Of a stretch of 64,000 nucleotides of DNA, positions 16,323 to 25,453 are shown piece after piece; within the stretch, counting starts at the first letter, position 1; the number at the start of each line of letters is the position of its first letter. The notes beneath the pieces were generated by a model that was not told the DNA's origin, did not search any database, and worked only from the letters and a program-made list of their open reading frames with translations. This stretch comes from Nocardioides euryhalodurans. Its GTDB lineage: Bacteria; Actinomycetota; Actinomycetes; Propionibacteriales; Nocardioidaceae. The DNA is taken from positions 2,110,501-2,174,500 of the forward strand of contig NZ_CP038267.1 of the NCBI RefSeq assembly GCF_004564375.1, written 5' to 3'. Position numbers and translations under genes: made by a program.

Positions 16323-17522
16323 TCAGCCCGACCTCTTGCCCTGGCGCTCCTGCCTCCGGGGCCGCGCGTCAGGCGCGCGGGGCGGCAGGCGGCTCGGGAC
16401 CACAGCAGCACCGGCTGCCGCGACGACCGCCGCGAGCAGGAACGTGGTGCGCGGGGTGGTCAGGTCGCTCACCGCGCCGGTGAGCGGCGCGCCGATGCCC
16501 TGGCCCACAGCGATCATCAGGAAGGCGACCCCGACACCGACCGCGGGTGCGGCCGGGTGGACCAGGGTGCCCCAGACCAGCAGCACGCCGGTCAACGCGA
16601 TATAGACGGCCCCGAACACCGCAGCCGCCCCGAACAGGACGGCCTGCTGGCCTGCCACCGCGAAGGCAGTGGTCGTCGCGGACAGGGCGAGCATGCCTCC
16701 CGCCCAGGCGGAGGGGAGACCGGTGCGCGCGATCAGGTGGCCGGTGAAGGCAGCCAGCAGGCCCGCCGCGCCGAGCACGATCCACAACCAGGTGGAGGCC
16801 CGCTCGCCCAGATCGCCGGTCGAGATCGCGATGTCGCGCCCGAAGGTCCACACCGGGGCGCTGGCCAGCCCCATGGACGTCGCGGCCGCCATCAGTCGCG
16901 CCGAGCCCGGTGGGAGCGCGAGGCCGGGCCGCTGGGGCGCACCTGCACCGGTCACCGCGGTTGCCCGGCCGGGGACGGCCACCGCCACCCAGGCGGTGAC
17001 GACGGCAGCGACCACCGCGAACGCCCACCAGGCGGTCCGCCAGCTGCCCTGGGTCAGCAGCGCCACCGGCCCGGAGACCATCACCCCGAGACCGGTCCCG
17101 GCGTTCACCACTGTCTGCACCCGGTCCCGCCGACCAGGCGCCACGCTCCGGGCCACGGCGTCCGCGAGGGGCGGCGACGCCAGTCCGGTGCTCGAGCCGG
17201 CGATCACCACGCCGGCGGCCAGGACGGCCGCCGAGCCGGCCACGGCGATCACCGCGGTGCCGAGCGTGGCGGCGACGCCGGCGGCGACCGCCACCGGCCG
17301 GGCGCCGTACCGGGCGGTGAGCAGCGTCGCGGCCACGATGGCCACGCAGTAGCCGACGTAGCTGGTGGCGGCGATCGCGCCCACCGTCGAGCCGTCGAGA
17401 CCGAGCTCCTCGCGCAGGACCGGCACGAACAGCCCGTACGCGAACCGGGCCAGCCCGTAGCAGACCGCGATCAGCGACAGCCCGGCGACGGCAAGGCCTG
17501 CCGCGTCGCGTCCTCCCGCCAT
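16323..17522 (-). CDS. MFS transporter, YbfB/YjiJ-like
   Basis: 399 residues, about 12 hydrophobic segments, with the N-terminal AVCYGLARFAYGLFVPVL typical of the YbfB group, and a basic C-terminal tail (RRQERQGKRSG). Major-facilitator fold; a proton-driven exporter of a small molecule is most likely. ATG 17522 is divergent from a TetR gene with two matched operators between them, the usual arrangement for an efflux pump induced by its substrate. Confidence 0.88.
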   Translation of the reverse strand: MAGGRDAAGLAVAGLSLIAVCYGLARFAYGLFVPVLREELGLDGSTVGAIAATSYVGYCVAIVAATLLTARYGARPVAVAAGVAATLGTAVIAVAGSAAVLAAGVVIAGSSTGLASPPLADAVARSVAPGRRDRVQTVVNAGTGLGVMVSGPVALLTQGSWRTAWWAFAVVAAVVTAWVAVAVPGRATAVTGAGAPQRPGLALPPGSARLMAAATSMGLASAPVWTFGRDIAISTGDLGERASTWLWIVLGAAGLLAAFTGHLIARTGLPSAWAGGMLALSATTTAFAVAGQQAVLFGAAAVFGAVYIALTGVLLVWGTLVHPAAPAVGVGVAFLMIAVGQGIGAPLTGAVSDLTTPRTTFLLAAVVAAAGAAVVPSRLPPRAPDARPRRQERQGKRSG

Positions 17523-17532
17523 GCGAGCCCCC

Positions 17533-17584
17533 TACACTGATCTGTGAAGTCCGAGGTGCCGAGGTTAGGTACACAGATCTGTAA
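17533..17584. promoter_or_regulatory. Paired TetR operators in divergent promoter
   Basis: Two related palindromes, ACACTGATCTGTGA (17534-17547) and TACACAGATCTGTAA (17570-17584, core ACAGATCTGT perfect), lie 37 bp apart between the MFS and TetR genes. The first sits 11 bp from the MFS start codon and the second 16 bp from the chosen TetR start, so binding should silence both genes. Confidence 0.75.
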
Positions 17585-17600
17585 AGGCAAGGCGACGACC

Positions 17601-18170
17601 GTGACGGCCCCTCCCACCGACCAGCCCCTCACGCCGCGTGCGCTACGCATCCTGGAGACCGCCTCGCAGCTGTTCTACCGCCACGGCATCCACGCCGTCG
17701 GCGTCGACACCATCGCGGCGGAGTCGGGGGTCACCAAGCGCACCCTCTACGACCGGTTCGGCTCGAAGGACGCCCTCGTGACCGCCTACCTGCAGCGCCG
17801 TCACGACGACTGGTGGGCACGGCTGGAGGACAGGCTGGCGGGGGCGGGTGGGCCACGCGCCCTGGCGGTCTTCGACGCCTACGCCGAGGACGCTCCGGCG
17901 GTCGAGCGCGGCTGCGCCTTCCTCAACGGTGCCGCCGAGCTGCCGACCGACCACCCGGGGATGGTCGTCGTGCGGGACCACAAGCAGCAGGTGCAGCGAC
18001 GACTGCGCGAGCTGGTCGCCGAGGACTGCCCGCACCTCGAGGACCCCCGCGCAGTCGCCGACCACGTCTTCCTCCTCCTCGAGGGCGCGGTCGCCCATCG
18101 CGGCATCGACGAGGACGACCACCGCCTCGCGCAGGCACGAGGACTCGCCGGCGACCTCCTGCTCCCCTGA
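17601..18170 (+). CDS. TetR-family transcriptional regulator
   Basis: 189 residues from GTG 17601, chosen because a start at 17544 would translate through both operators. N-terminal TetR helix-turn-helix about residues 12-58: ALRILETASQLFYRHGIHAV ... IAAESGVTKRTLYDRFGSKD, a near-consensus match. The C-terminal ligand domain contains a Cys in RGCAFLNGA and several His/Asp. It probably represses itself and the divergent MFS pump; ligand unknown. Confidence 0.9.
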   Translation: MTAPPTDQPLTPRALRILETASQLFYRHGIHAVGVDTIAAESGVTKRTLYDRFGSKDALVTAYLQRRHDDWWARLEDRLAGAGGPRALAVFDAYAEDAPAVERGCAFLNGAAELPTDHPGMVVVRDHKQQVQRRLRELVAEDCPHLEDPRAVADHVFLLLEGAVAHRGIDEDDHRLAQARGLAGDLLLP

Positions 18171-18212
18171 CCGCTGCCGGTCCGGCCGGGAGGAACGAGT
18201 GCTCGCCGACCG

Positions 18213-19880
18213 TCAGTCGCGACGGTGGACCTCGGCCCCCCGCGCCCAGGCCGACACCGGTTCGGCGGAGCCGATGTCGTCCTCGTGGAGGTCGTACGGG
18301 TCCCGGTCGAGCACCACGACGTCCGCGCACGCCCCGACGCGGAGGTTGCCCGAGTCCTCCTGGTGGTTGGCGTGCGCGGCACCGCTCGTGTAGGCCTGCA
18401 GGGCCTGGGTCAGCGTGAGCCCCTGGTCGTCGCGCATCGGGGGCTCCTCGTCGCGCTCGTCGGTACGCCGCGAGGAGCGGTTCACGAGCACGTGGATGCC
18501 CTCCATCGGCTCGGGCGGGTTGATCGGCCAGTCCGAACCGCCGGCCACGAGGGCGCCGCTGTCGACGATGTCGGCGAACGGGTACTGCCAGTCCCGCCGC
18601 TCCTGGTCGAGGTACGGCTCGACCATCTGGACCGCCGGCGTGTTGTAGCGGGCCCACATGCCCTCGACGTTCGCGATCGCCCCGAGCAGCCGGAACCGGT
18701 TGCGGTCGCGGGGTGCGACCAGCTGCAGGTGCGCCAGCTGGTGGCGCTGGCGGCTCCACCCGTTGCGCCGGCGGGCAGCGCCGATCGCGTCGAGGGAGGT
18801 ACGGACCGCCCGGTCGCCCAGCGCGTGGAAGTGCGCCTGGAACCCCGCGGCGTCCAGGGCGACGACGGCCTCGTCGAGCTGCTCGGGCTCGAGGAAGGTG
18901 AGGCCCCGGTCGCCGCCGTCGCAGGGGCACCGGGCCCCGCCGAGGTACGGCTCCTCCACCGCCATGGTGAAGGTCTCGGACACGCCGTCGACCATCAGCT
19001 TGACCGAGCCGGCATCCAGCCCCGACTCGGCGAGGCGGTCACGCTCGGCCACGAGGTCCTCGAGCTGCTCCACGCCGCGGTTGCGGTCCCACCACAGGGC
19101 GAGCCGCACGCGGGCAGTGAGCTCGCCGGCGTCCACGAGGTCGAGGTAGGCCTGCGTCGGGTCGTCGATGCCGGCGTACCCACCGACCAGGGCGTCCTGC
19201 CAGCCCACGATCCCCCACGAGTGGAGGTGGGCCTGGGCGTCGCGCAACGCCCGGCGCTTCTCCTCGCGCGTCGTGTCGACGTGCTGGTGCACCAGCTGCG
19301 CAGCAGCCTCCCGGAGCGTTCCCGTCGGGTTCCCGTCGCGGTCCCTCTCGATCCACCCGTCCGGCGGGTCGGGGGTGTCCCGGTCGATGCCGGCCACCTG
19401 CAGCGCACGGGTGTTCACCCAGGCGTTGTGGTGGTCGTTGCTGGGCAGGAACGCGGGGCGGTGTGGCACCACGCGGTCCAGGGTCTCCGCGGTCGGCCCC
19501 GTCCGTGCGTCGAACTGGTCCAGGGACCAGCCGCCGGCGCGGAACCAGGTGTCGCTGGCGTGTCCGTCGTCCTGCTCCCGCACCGCGGTGGCGATCGCCT
19601 CGAGGCACTCCTCGGCGCTGGCGCAGCCGGTGAGGAGCCCGCTGCGCAGCTCCAGGCCACCGATCAACGGGTGGACGTGGGCGTCGTGGAAGGCCGGCAT
19701 CACCAGGCCGCCCTGCGCGTCGTACTCCTCGACCCGGGCTCCGCCCGCGGACATCTCCTCGCGCACCCGCTCGAGGGGTCCTACCGCGTAGATCATGTCT
19801 CCGCGCACGCCCACCGCGTGGTCGCGATGGTACTTCAGGCCGTCGAAGAGCCGACCGTTGGCGAAGATCAGGTCGTTCAC
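18213..19880 (-). CDS. Cytoplasmic YtcJ-like amidohydrolase
   Basis: 555 residues, no signal peptide. Amidohydrolase_3 landmarks: FANGRLFDGL start, HDAHVHPLIGG (metal HxH), HFHALGDRAV, and GGSDWPINPP (catalytic Asp), with YTSGAAHANHQEDS and ADVVVLDRDPYD at the end closing the beta-sandwich. Same superfamily as the Tat-exported enzyme 2 kb away but only distantly alike by eye. Substrate unknown. Convergent with the TetR gene; the 42-bp gap shows no clear terminator. Confidence 0.88.
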   Translation of the reverse strand: MNDLIFANGRLFDGLKYHRDHAVGVRGDMIYAVGPLERVREEMSAGGARVEEYDAQGGLVMPAFHDAHVHPLIGGLELRSGLLTGCASAEECLEAIATAVREQDDGHASDTWFRAGGWSLDQFDARTGPTAETLDRVVPHRPAFLPSNDHHNAWVNTRALQVAGIDRDTPDPPDGWIERDRDGNPTGTLREAAAQLVHQHVDTTREEKRRALRDAQAHLHSWGIVGWQDALVGGYAGIDDPTQAYLDLVDAGELTARVRLALWWDRNRGVEQLEDLVAERDRLAESGLDAGSVKLMVDGVSETFTMAVEEPYLGGARCPCDGGDRGLTFLEPEQLDEAVVALDAAGFQAHFHALGDRAVRTSLDAIGAARRRNGWSRQRHQLAHLQLVAPRDRNRFRLLGAIANVEGMWARYNTPAVQMVEPYLDQERRDWQYPFADIVDSGALVAGGSDWPINPPEPMEGIHVLVNRSSRRTDERDEEPPMRDDQGLTLTQALQAYTSGAAHANHQEDSGNLRVGACADVVVLDRDPYDLHEDDIGSAEPVSAWARGAEVHRRD

Positions 19881-20053
19881 AGGTGTCCCGTCCGTCGGAG
19901 TACGTGGGCCGCTCGCTCCTGGCCGACCCTAGGCGGACCCCGACCCGCCAGGCCGCGCGGGTCGGGCCGCACGTGGAATCAGCCGATTCGGCCTCGGCGG
20001 AGTCGCAACTCCACTAGCCTCACGACCTGTCCGACCAGGAAAGGCCACCCCCC

Positions 20054-20836
20054 ATGATCAAGGCCACCACCGCGGCACTCTGCCTGCTGCTCACCGCACT
20101 CCTCGCCGCGATGCCCGCGACCGCCCGGGAACCCCGTGGCGACAAGTTCCGGTTCACCGTCGCCACCGACGAGGACGCCAACGGCAAGGCCGAGTCCCGC
20201 GCCCTCGACATCATCTACGAACGCGACCTGCTCGACGTCACACCGACCCTCGACGCCGAGGCCGGCTGGGTCGACGGCGACCGTCGTGCCTACCGCTGCG
20301 GCTTCGCGTTCCTGCGCTACCGCGGCTTCATCGTCGGCCGCGTCACCGTCTCGAAGTTCCAGGACCCCGTCGACAAGAAGAGCGGCTACCTCAAGGTCAA
20401 CGACCGGTTCATGATCGAGGAGTCGCGCAACTTCGACGGCACGGCCAACACCACCGGCCGGCAGTCCAAGGACTGCACGGTGGCAGCCGAGGACTACGAG
20501 CCGTTCTCCGGCGTGGCCGAGTCGCCCGTCGTGACCTTCCAGCACGGCCCGCACGCGATCGACGTACGCGACTTCGCCGACAGCGCAGACGTGTTGGTGA
20601 GCAACCGCTCGGTCGTCTTCGACCTCGTCTCCGCCACCGACACCCGGGTCGTCGTGCTCGCCTACGAGGACGTCAAGGGCAAGCTGCTGCCGATGGCGTC
20701 CATCTACTACGACCTCGTGCCGGACCTCAAGCAAGGCGTCCGGGTCGGCGAGCTGACGCCGGACACCCTGCACCCGGTGACGCTGCACGTCGGCTGCGGC
20801 CTGGAGTGCGGCGGCCACGACCACCACGAGCACTAG
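20054..20836 (+). CDS. Secreted protein with His-rich C-terminus, unknown function
   Basis: 260 residues. AGGAAAGG lies 11 nt before ATG 20054. Signal peptide with cleavage about residue 24 (MPATA-R). The mature part is Asp/Lys-rich beta-type sequence without a recognised domain; it has one early Cys (FRCGF-like region) plus others, and ends in CGLECGGHDHHEH, a compact Cys/His cluster fit for binding Zn, Cu or Ni. Contains YRGFIVGRVTVSKFQDP and IYYDLVPDLKQGV. Convergent with the lanthipeptide operon across a 184-bp gap that holds no gene. Not assigned a function. Confidence 0.75.
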   Translation: MIKATTAALCLLLTALLAAMPATAREPRGDKFRFTVATDEDANGKAESRALDIIYERDLLDVTPTLDAEAGWVDGDRRAYRCGFAFLRYRGFIVGRVTVSKFQDPVDKKSGYLKVNDRFMIEESRNFDGTANTTGRQSKDCTVAAEDYEPFSGVAESPVVTFQHGPHAIDVRDFADSADVLVSNRSVVFDLVSATDTRVVVLAYEDVKGKLLPMASIYYDLVPDLKQGVRVGELTPDTLHPVTLHVGCGLECGGHDHHEH

Positions 20837-21020
20837 GGCGGGCGGCTCGCCCCACGGGGGACGTGGGCTCTGCTGGACGTCGGTGCCCAGAGCCGCCGTG
20901 GGCGCCTCTGACCAGGCGTCCGTGGAAGGCCCCAATCGCGGGTCGGGGTGAGCCAGACCACCCAAGCGGCCAGGCGAGCTTCCTGATGATCGATCCTCCC
21001 GCCGTCCAGGAGGACCCCGC

Positions 21021-24000
21021 TCAACCAGGTTGTCGATCGTCGGTCGGCGGTAGCGGCGCGGCCAGCAGACTCTCGACGGTTCGTAGGGCCAGGCCGAGGA
21101 CGCGTTGCTCTGAGGGGCCCGATCGGGAGAGCAGCCGGTTGCAGTGGAGGTGGATCAGGCTGCGACAGATGTGGTCGACCGACGCGCCGAGTTCGCCTGC
21201 CTGCTCGAGGTGGACCAGGTGTTGCCCGAGGGGATGCATCTCGAGGTCTCGGGCTCGTAGCAGGCGGGCCAGTGCGCCGTCCGGTTCCAGGCCGGCTCCG
21301 TCGTGGGTCGCCAGGAGGGGCCGCAGGGCGCGCTGTCGCTCGCGGTACTCCGCGCCGGCCTGGTGGCGGTCGGCCACGCAGCTGCGGTAGACCGCGGCGC
21401 GTCGGGCTCGGTCCAGGCCGAGGGCGGCAAGCAGCGAGTCGACGCTCAGGACGGCGATCGTGGGATCGCCCGGATCGTGCCCGAGGTCGAGGAGCTCGAC
21501 GGTGGTCATGCTGTCGAGCGCGAAGATCTGCTCGGCCACGGCCAGGCCCGACGGACCGCCGTACCGCTCGACCTCGCGCTCGTAGGTGTCGAAGGCAATG
21601 CGATCGCAGCTGCCATCGGCCAGAAGCGACCGGCTCCACTCGCTCAGCCGCGGCAGCAGGCCGGCCATCAGGTCGGCCGGCTCTCCTGCGAAGCGGAGTC
21701 GCAGATGCGGGTCGGGATCGGCGTAGCGCAGGAAGAACCATCGTGCCGCGAGTCCGCTGGACGTCGCGAACTCGGCGAACCGGCGGATCGGGCCTGCCAG
21801 CAGCTCGTCCTGGCCGCTGACGGGGCCGTAGAGCTTGGCGAACAACCAGTCGCTCCCCAGCGCGCGGAATCGCTCCTCGCGACTGACCTCCGTCGCGCTC
21901 CGGGTCGGTGGGTCGGAGGAGGGCGCCGGGCTTCGCTGGACCACGGACACGACCAGCTCGGGCAGGTGCCGTCCGTGCGGTCCGGCCAGCCAGGCGTGCT
22001 CGGGTCCGGGGAGCGCCTCGTGCAGGACGACCACGTCGTCCGCGGTGAGCCCGCGTAGCGCGCCCACGAGCAGGTCGGCCTGGGCGGGCGCCTCGAGGTC
22101 GATCAGCAGCCGGTTGTCGCCGGCCGCGAGGTAGACGTGGCGCGGCACCAGCCAGGCCGATCGCCATGCCGCCAGACACTCGGAGGCGCCCCTGTCGTCA
22201 CCGGAGAAGTGGCGGTCACGCACGACGACGTCGATCCGCCACTGCGCCGGCACGAGCACGATCGGCCCGATCTCGAGCCGGGGCAGGAACGGCAGGTCGG
22301 AGGCTGCCCCCCACCCGAACCCCGACAGCGGCGCACGCTCGTCGCGGGCCACCTCCTCGACGAACCGGCAGGCCTCGGGCGCGCCCCGGGGGTTGAGCAT
22401 GTGACCGGCATGGACGACCACGTCGCCCGGCGACTCCGGCCACCGCAGGTAGAAGCGGTCGCCGCGGATGCCGACCAACAGGTCGGACAGCGGTATCCCC
22501 TGCTCCGGGTCGACGCCGGGTGAGGTCGACACCATCACCTCGTGGTCGTGGAGCCGCGGCCGCACGGCGACGTTCGCCGCCCGCGGTCGGCGGGGAAGGT
22601 ACACGAGCTCGGCGTGCAGTCGGCCGGGCTGCAGACCACGTACCGCGGCGGCGACCTCGGCCGCAGCGCGGCTGCCGTCTGGACCCAGCAGGTCCGCGAA
22701 CCGGCCCAGGGTACGACCGGCCGCCTGCGCCCCGAGGTTGGGGCCGATCAGCAGCCGGAAGGCGCCACGGTCGACGTCCTCCGCCGACCCCGCGAGCACG
22801 AAGCACGAGAGGTCGACCGAGATCGGTGCCCGATCCGGCGGCGGACCCGGTCCGGCCAGCCGGGCGACATCCGACTCCTCCAGCCGGATGGCGAGCTGTC
22901 GGGAGCGCAGCGCCTCCGCGGCCGTCGTCCGCAGCCAGGCCCGACGAGCAGCCTCGGCCTCGGTGTCCACGGTCGGGCCAGTCCCGTGGCGGGAGGGGGG
23001 ACCGAGACCGCGTTCGGGGTCGAGCAGCTCGAGCAACGCGACCTCACGATCGGCTCCGTAGCGGTTGGAGAACGCCTGGCGGTAGCCGTCCAGGCCACCG
23101 GTCAGGGACGCCGGACCCAGCCGCAGCAGCAGCTCGACAGCCTCGACCACGGCGTCGCCGACCCGCCGGCCGATCGCGCCGGCGAGCGGAAGTGCCGTGT
23201 CGACCTGGGCCGGGCTCCCCTCGAACGCGGGCAGCACACGGCTGGCGGCAGCGGACAGGTCGCGGAGTGCGGCGGGGCGGCCGGCCATCGGCAGGTCGTC
23301 CCAAGCCGCCATCCGGTCCAGCAACGAGGCCAGCGCGCGGTGGTGGGCCGACGCGGCGTCGATGCTTGCCAGGCGCTGCGCCACGTAGCGAGCCGGTGAC
23401 CGATGGGTGAGCGGCGGTCGCAGGTCGGTGAGCAGGAACGTCTGCTGCCACAACTGCGCCAGCAGCCGCTCGATGCGCTCCTCGTCGGCACCGGTGGCCA
23501 CGACGAGGTCGGCGGCGAGGTCGCGCCAGGCGACCGGCCGCCGGGCGAGCGCGAGGGCTCGTCGTACAGCGCGGGTGGCTCGGACGTCGACCGACCTGGT
23601 CTCACCACCGCCGTCGACCGCAGCGCGCTCGGCCAGCAGGAACCGTCCACCGCACTCCCACGCCATGGGGTTGGTCAGCACCCGAAGCTCGCGCCGCACC
23701 GCCGGGCGCGCCTCGGCCTCGGCTACGAGGGCCAGCAGCCACGCCATGTCGGGGCGGGTGCAGGTGCGCAGGTCCTCCGCTCGCAGATGGATGGACGTCC
23801 GGTCACCCCATGCTGCCAGGCCCACCCCGGCGAACATGCCGAACGGCGTCGGTCGGGTCGACATCCGGATCCGGTAGCGCAGCAAGGCGCTCGCGGCGCG
23901 GCCAGCCCGACCGGGGCTCGGGTGGTCGATCCCGTCGAGCAGGTCCGGACTCGCCACCGCCACTGCGGTTCGCACGAGCGGATCGCGGACCTGCTCGGCC

Positions 24001-24098
24001 GCGGCGTCCGCCGGCAGGGCGAGGTAGGCGTCGACGGGCAGCGTCGGCGCGCGCACCAGCACCGGCGACAGGGCGACGTACCTCGCGAGTCGGCTCAT
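21021..24098 (-). CDS. lanB: Class I lanthipeptide dehydratase, full length
   Basis: 1025 residues. Glutamyl-transfer half (about 1-720) shows the LanB hallmark RMSTRPTPFGMFAGVGL (about 78-94). The elimination half (SpaB_C type, from about residue 740) begins GSDWLFAKLYGPVSGQ and contains RWFFLRYADPDPHLRLRF, near consensus. Known chemistry: glutamyl-tRNA-dependent glutamylation of Ser/Thr then loss of glutamate to Dha/Dhb. Both halves in one chain, as in NisB, so it is a complete dehydratase and not a split thiopeptide type. ATG overlaps the LanC stop (ATGA). Upstream in-frame codons to 24623 run antisense-like through lanC and are rejected. Last gene of the operon. Confidence 0.93.
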   Translation of the reverse strand: MSRLARYVALSPVLVRAPTLPVDAYLALPADAAAEQVRDPLVRTAVAVASPDLLDGIDHPSPGRAGRAASALLRYRIRMSTRPTPFGMFAGVGLAAWGDRTSIHLRAEDLRTCTRPDMAWLLALVAEAEARPAVRRELRVLTNPMAWECGGRFLLAERAAVDGGGETRSVDVRATRAVRRALALARRPVAWRDLAADLVVATGADEERIERLLAQLWQQTFLLTDLRPPLTHRSPARYVAQRLASIDAASAHHRALASLLDRMAAWDDLPMAGRPAALRDLSAAASRVLPAFEGSPAQVDTALPLAGAIGRRVGDAVVEAVELLLRLGPASLTGGLDGYRQAFSNRYGADREVALLELLDPERGLGPPSRHGTGPTVDTEAEAARRAWLRTTAAEALRSRQLAIRLEESDVARLAGPGPPPDRAPISVDLSCFVLAGSAEDVDRGAFRLLIGPNLGAQAAGRTLGRFADLLGPDGSRAAAEVAAAVRGLQPGRLHAELVYLPRRPRAANVAVRPRLHDHEVMVSTSPGVDPEQGIPLSDLLVGIRGDRFYLRWPESPGDVVVHAGHMLNPRGAPEACRFVEEVARDERAPLSGFGWGAASDLPFLPRLEIGPIVLVPAQWRIDVVVRDRHFSGDDRGASECLAAWRSAWLVPRHVYLAAGDNRLLIDLEAPAQADLLVGALRGLTADDVVVLHEALPGPEHAWLAGPHGRHLPELVVSVVQRSPAPSSDPPTRSATEVSREERFRALGSDWLFAKLYGPVSGQDELLAGPIRRFAEFATSSGLAARWFFLRYADPDPHLRLRFAGEPADLMAGLLPRLSEWSRSLLADGSCDRIAFDTYEREVERYGGPSGLAVAEQIFALDSMTTVELLDLGHDPGDPTIAVLSVDSLLAALGLDRARRAAVYRSCVADRHQAGAEYRERQRALRPLLATHDGAGLEPDGALARLLRARDLEMHPLGQHLVHLEQAGELGASVDHICRSLIHLHCNRLLSRSGPSEQRVLGLALRTVESLLAAPLPPTDDRQPG

Positions 24099-25453
24099 GC
24101 GAGCAGGAACAGCCGGTCCCAGGTCGGCTCGACCGGCAGGGCGGCGGCGAGCAACACCAGCGCCACCCCCGGTGCGCCGTCGAGCAAGCCGGCCTGGTCG
24201 ACCCGCGTGCCACCGGGCTCGATCCCGCGATAACCGAGCACCGACTCCTCGGGCTCGAAGCGGTCGAGGAGCTGGTCGAGCAGGGCGCAAGCGGCGTCGT
24301 CGAACAGCGCGAGCCCCGTGTCGTGCCTGAACCTCAGCGTGATCTGCAGCAGCCCGGCGACGCCGTGGCAGAAAGTCGGGGAGTCGATCTGGCGAGCTGC
24401 TACCGGACGCTCGTAGACCCGTGTCATGGCCTCGACCGCGAGCCCGGTGAGTGCCTCGTCGCCGAGCGCCGCGCCTGCCAACCAGAGAGCCCGCGCCACG
24501 CCGGGCGCGCCGTAGCACCACGCAGCCCGGCCTGGTCCGTCCCTCACCGAGCCGTCGGGGATGCTGACCAAGCTGGGCCAGTTGACGCCCCACCGGTCGT
24601 CGCGTCGATGCCCCACCAGCCACCCGGAGACGTCGGCCACAGCCTCCCGGATGCCCTCGACGGCCACACCGTCCGCGACCGCGAGCGCCAGCACCGCCAA
24701 GGGGCCGGGTACGCCGTGGGCGAGCCCGCAGTTCATGCTGCCGTTCGGGTACCGGGATGCCTCCTCCTCGCTCGGAAACAGCTCTGGAGGCGTGTACCAG
24801 CGAGGTGGCTGCGGGTCGCCTCCCGACCCACGGACCAGCGCGATCAGTGCCTCGAGGGCGCCGCGTGTGGCTGCTGCCTCGGGTCGGGCCAACAGCTGGG
24901 CAGTGACGCCCGCAAGGCCGGAGATCGCGTCGAACTCGCGGACGGCCAGCCCGGCGACCCGGCCGTTGACGGTATGTGTCAACCGCTCGGCCTCGGCGTC
25001 CAGCTCCTGGGTCAGGGTCGCGTGCAACCGGGCGTACCGCGTGCCAGACCGACTCAGGCGATGGGTGACGAGCTCCAGCCCAGCGGCACCGGTGAACAGA
25101 CCCGGACCCACCTCGGTCTGCTCCAGGGACTCGACGGCGGCGGCGAGGTAGTGGTGACCGATGGTGTCCCAGCCGGCATCGGGGAAGCAGCGGTCGAAGT
25201 ACGACGCCGCCAACGCGAGACCGGCATCACCCTGCGCGATGTCGTGCGGCGACCAGCGGACCGATCCGGGGAACTCGGTCTGATCGGCCGCGAGGGCGAC
25301 GCAGCGTCGTACGCGGACGGGATCCGCGAACGCGCGGCCGACGTGGAGCGCGGCCCGCAGGGCGGCCTCGACCCGCTCGCCCGAGAGGACCGCCGTCCAG
25401 GGCCTCACACCCGGCCCGACTGTGCAGCTCAGCGCCGGCGGTATCGATTGCAT
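24095..25453 (-). CDS. lanC: Lanthionine synthetase C-like cyclase
   Basis: 452 residues from ATG 25453 (GTG 25408, giving 437, is an alternative just past the precursor stop). Zinc ligands are intact: Cys 313 in AWCYGAPG and Cys 362-His 363 in FCHGVAG. The active-site histidine is in LAHGVPG (His 246), and the GL.G repeats of the alpha/alpha toroid (GDAGLAL, ISGLAGV, LLDGAPGV) are visible. Known role: adds Cys thiols to Dha/Dhb to close (methyl)lanthionine rings. The start lies inside the 3' end of the precursor gene (25-nt overlap), so it is tightly coupled. Confidence 0.92.
   Translation of the reverse strand: MQSIPPALSCTVGPGVRPWTAVLSGERVEAALRAALHVGRAFADPVRVRRCVALAADQTEFPGSVRWSPHDIAQGDAGLALAASYFDRCFPDAGWDTIGHHYLAAAVESLEQTEVGPGLFTGAAGLELVTHRLSRSGTRYARLHATLTQELDAEAERLTHTVNGRVAGLAVREFDAISGLAGVTAQLLARPEAAATRGALEALIALVRGSGGDPQPPRWYTPPELFPSEEEASRYPNGSMNCGLAHGVPGPLAVLALAVADGVAVEGIREAVADVSGWLVGHRRDDRWGVNWPSLVSIPDGSVRDGPGRAAWCYGAPGVARALWLAGAALGDEALTGLAVEAMTRVYERPVAARQIDSPTFCHGVAGLLQITLRFRHDTGLALFDDAACALLDQLLDRFEPEESVLGYRGIEPGGTRVDQAGLLDGAPGVALVLLAAALPVEPTWDRLFLLA

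Noticed and set aside
20837..21020. Search for an attachment-site copy of the tRNA-Thr 3' end at the far edge of the lanthipeptide region
   Set aside because: No stretch matching the tRNA 3' end was found by eye, so island borders cannot be drawn.
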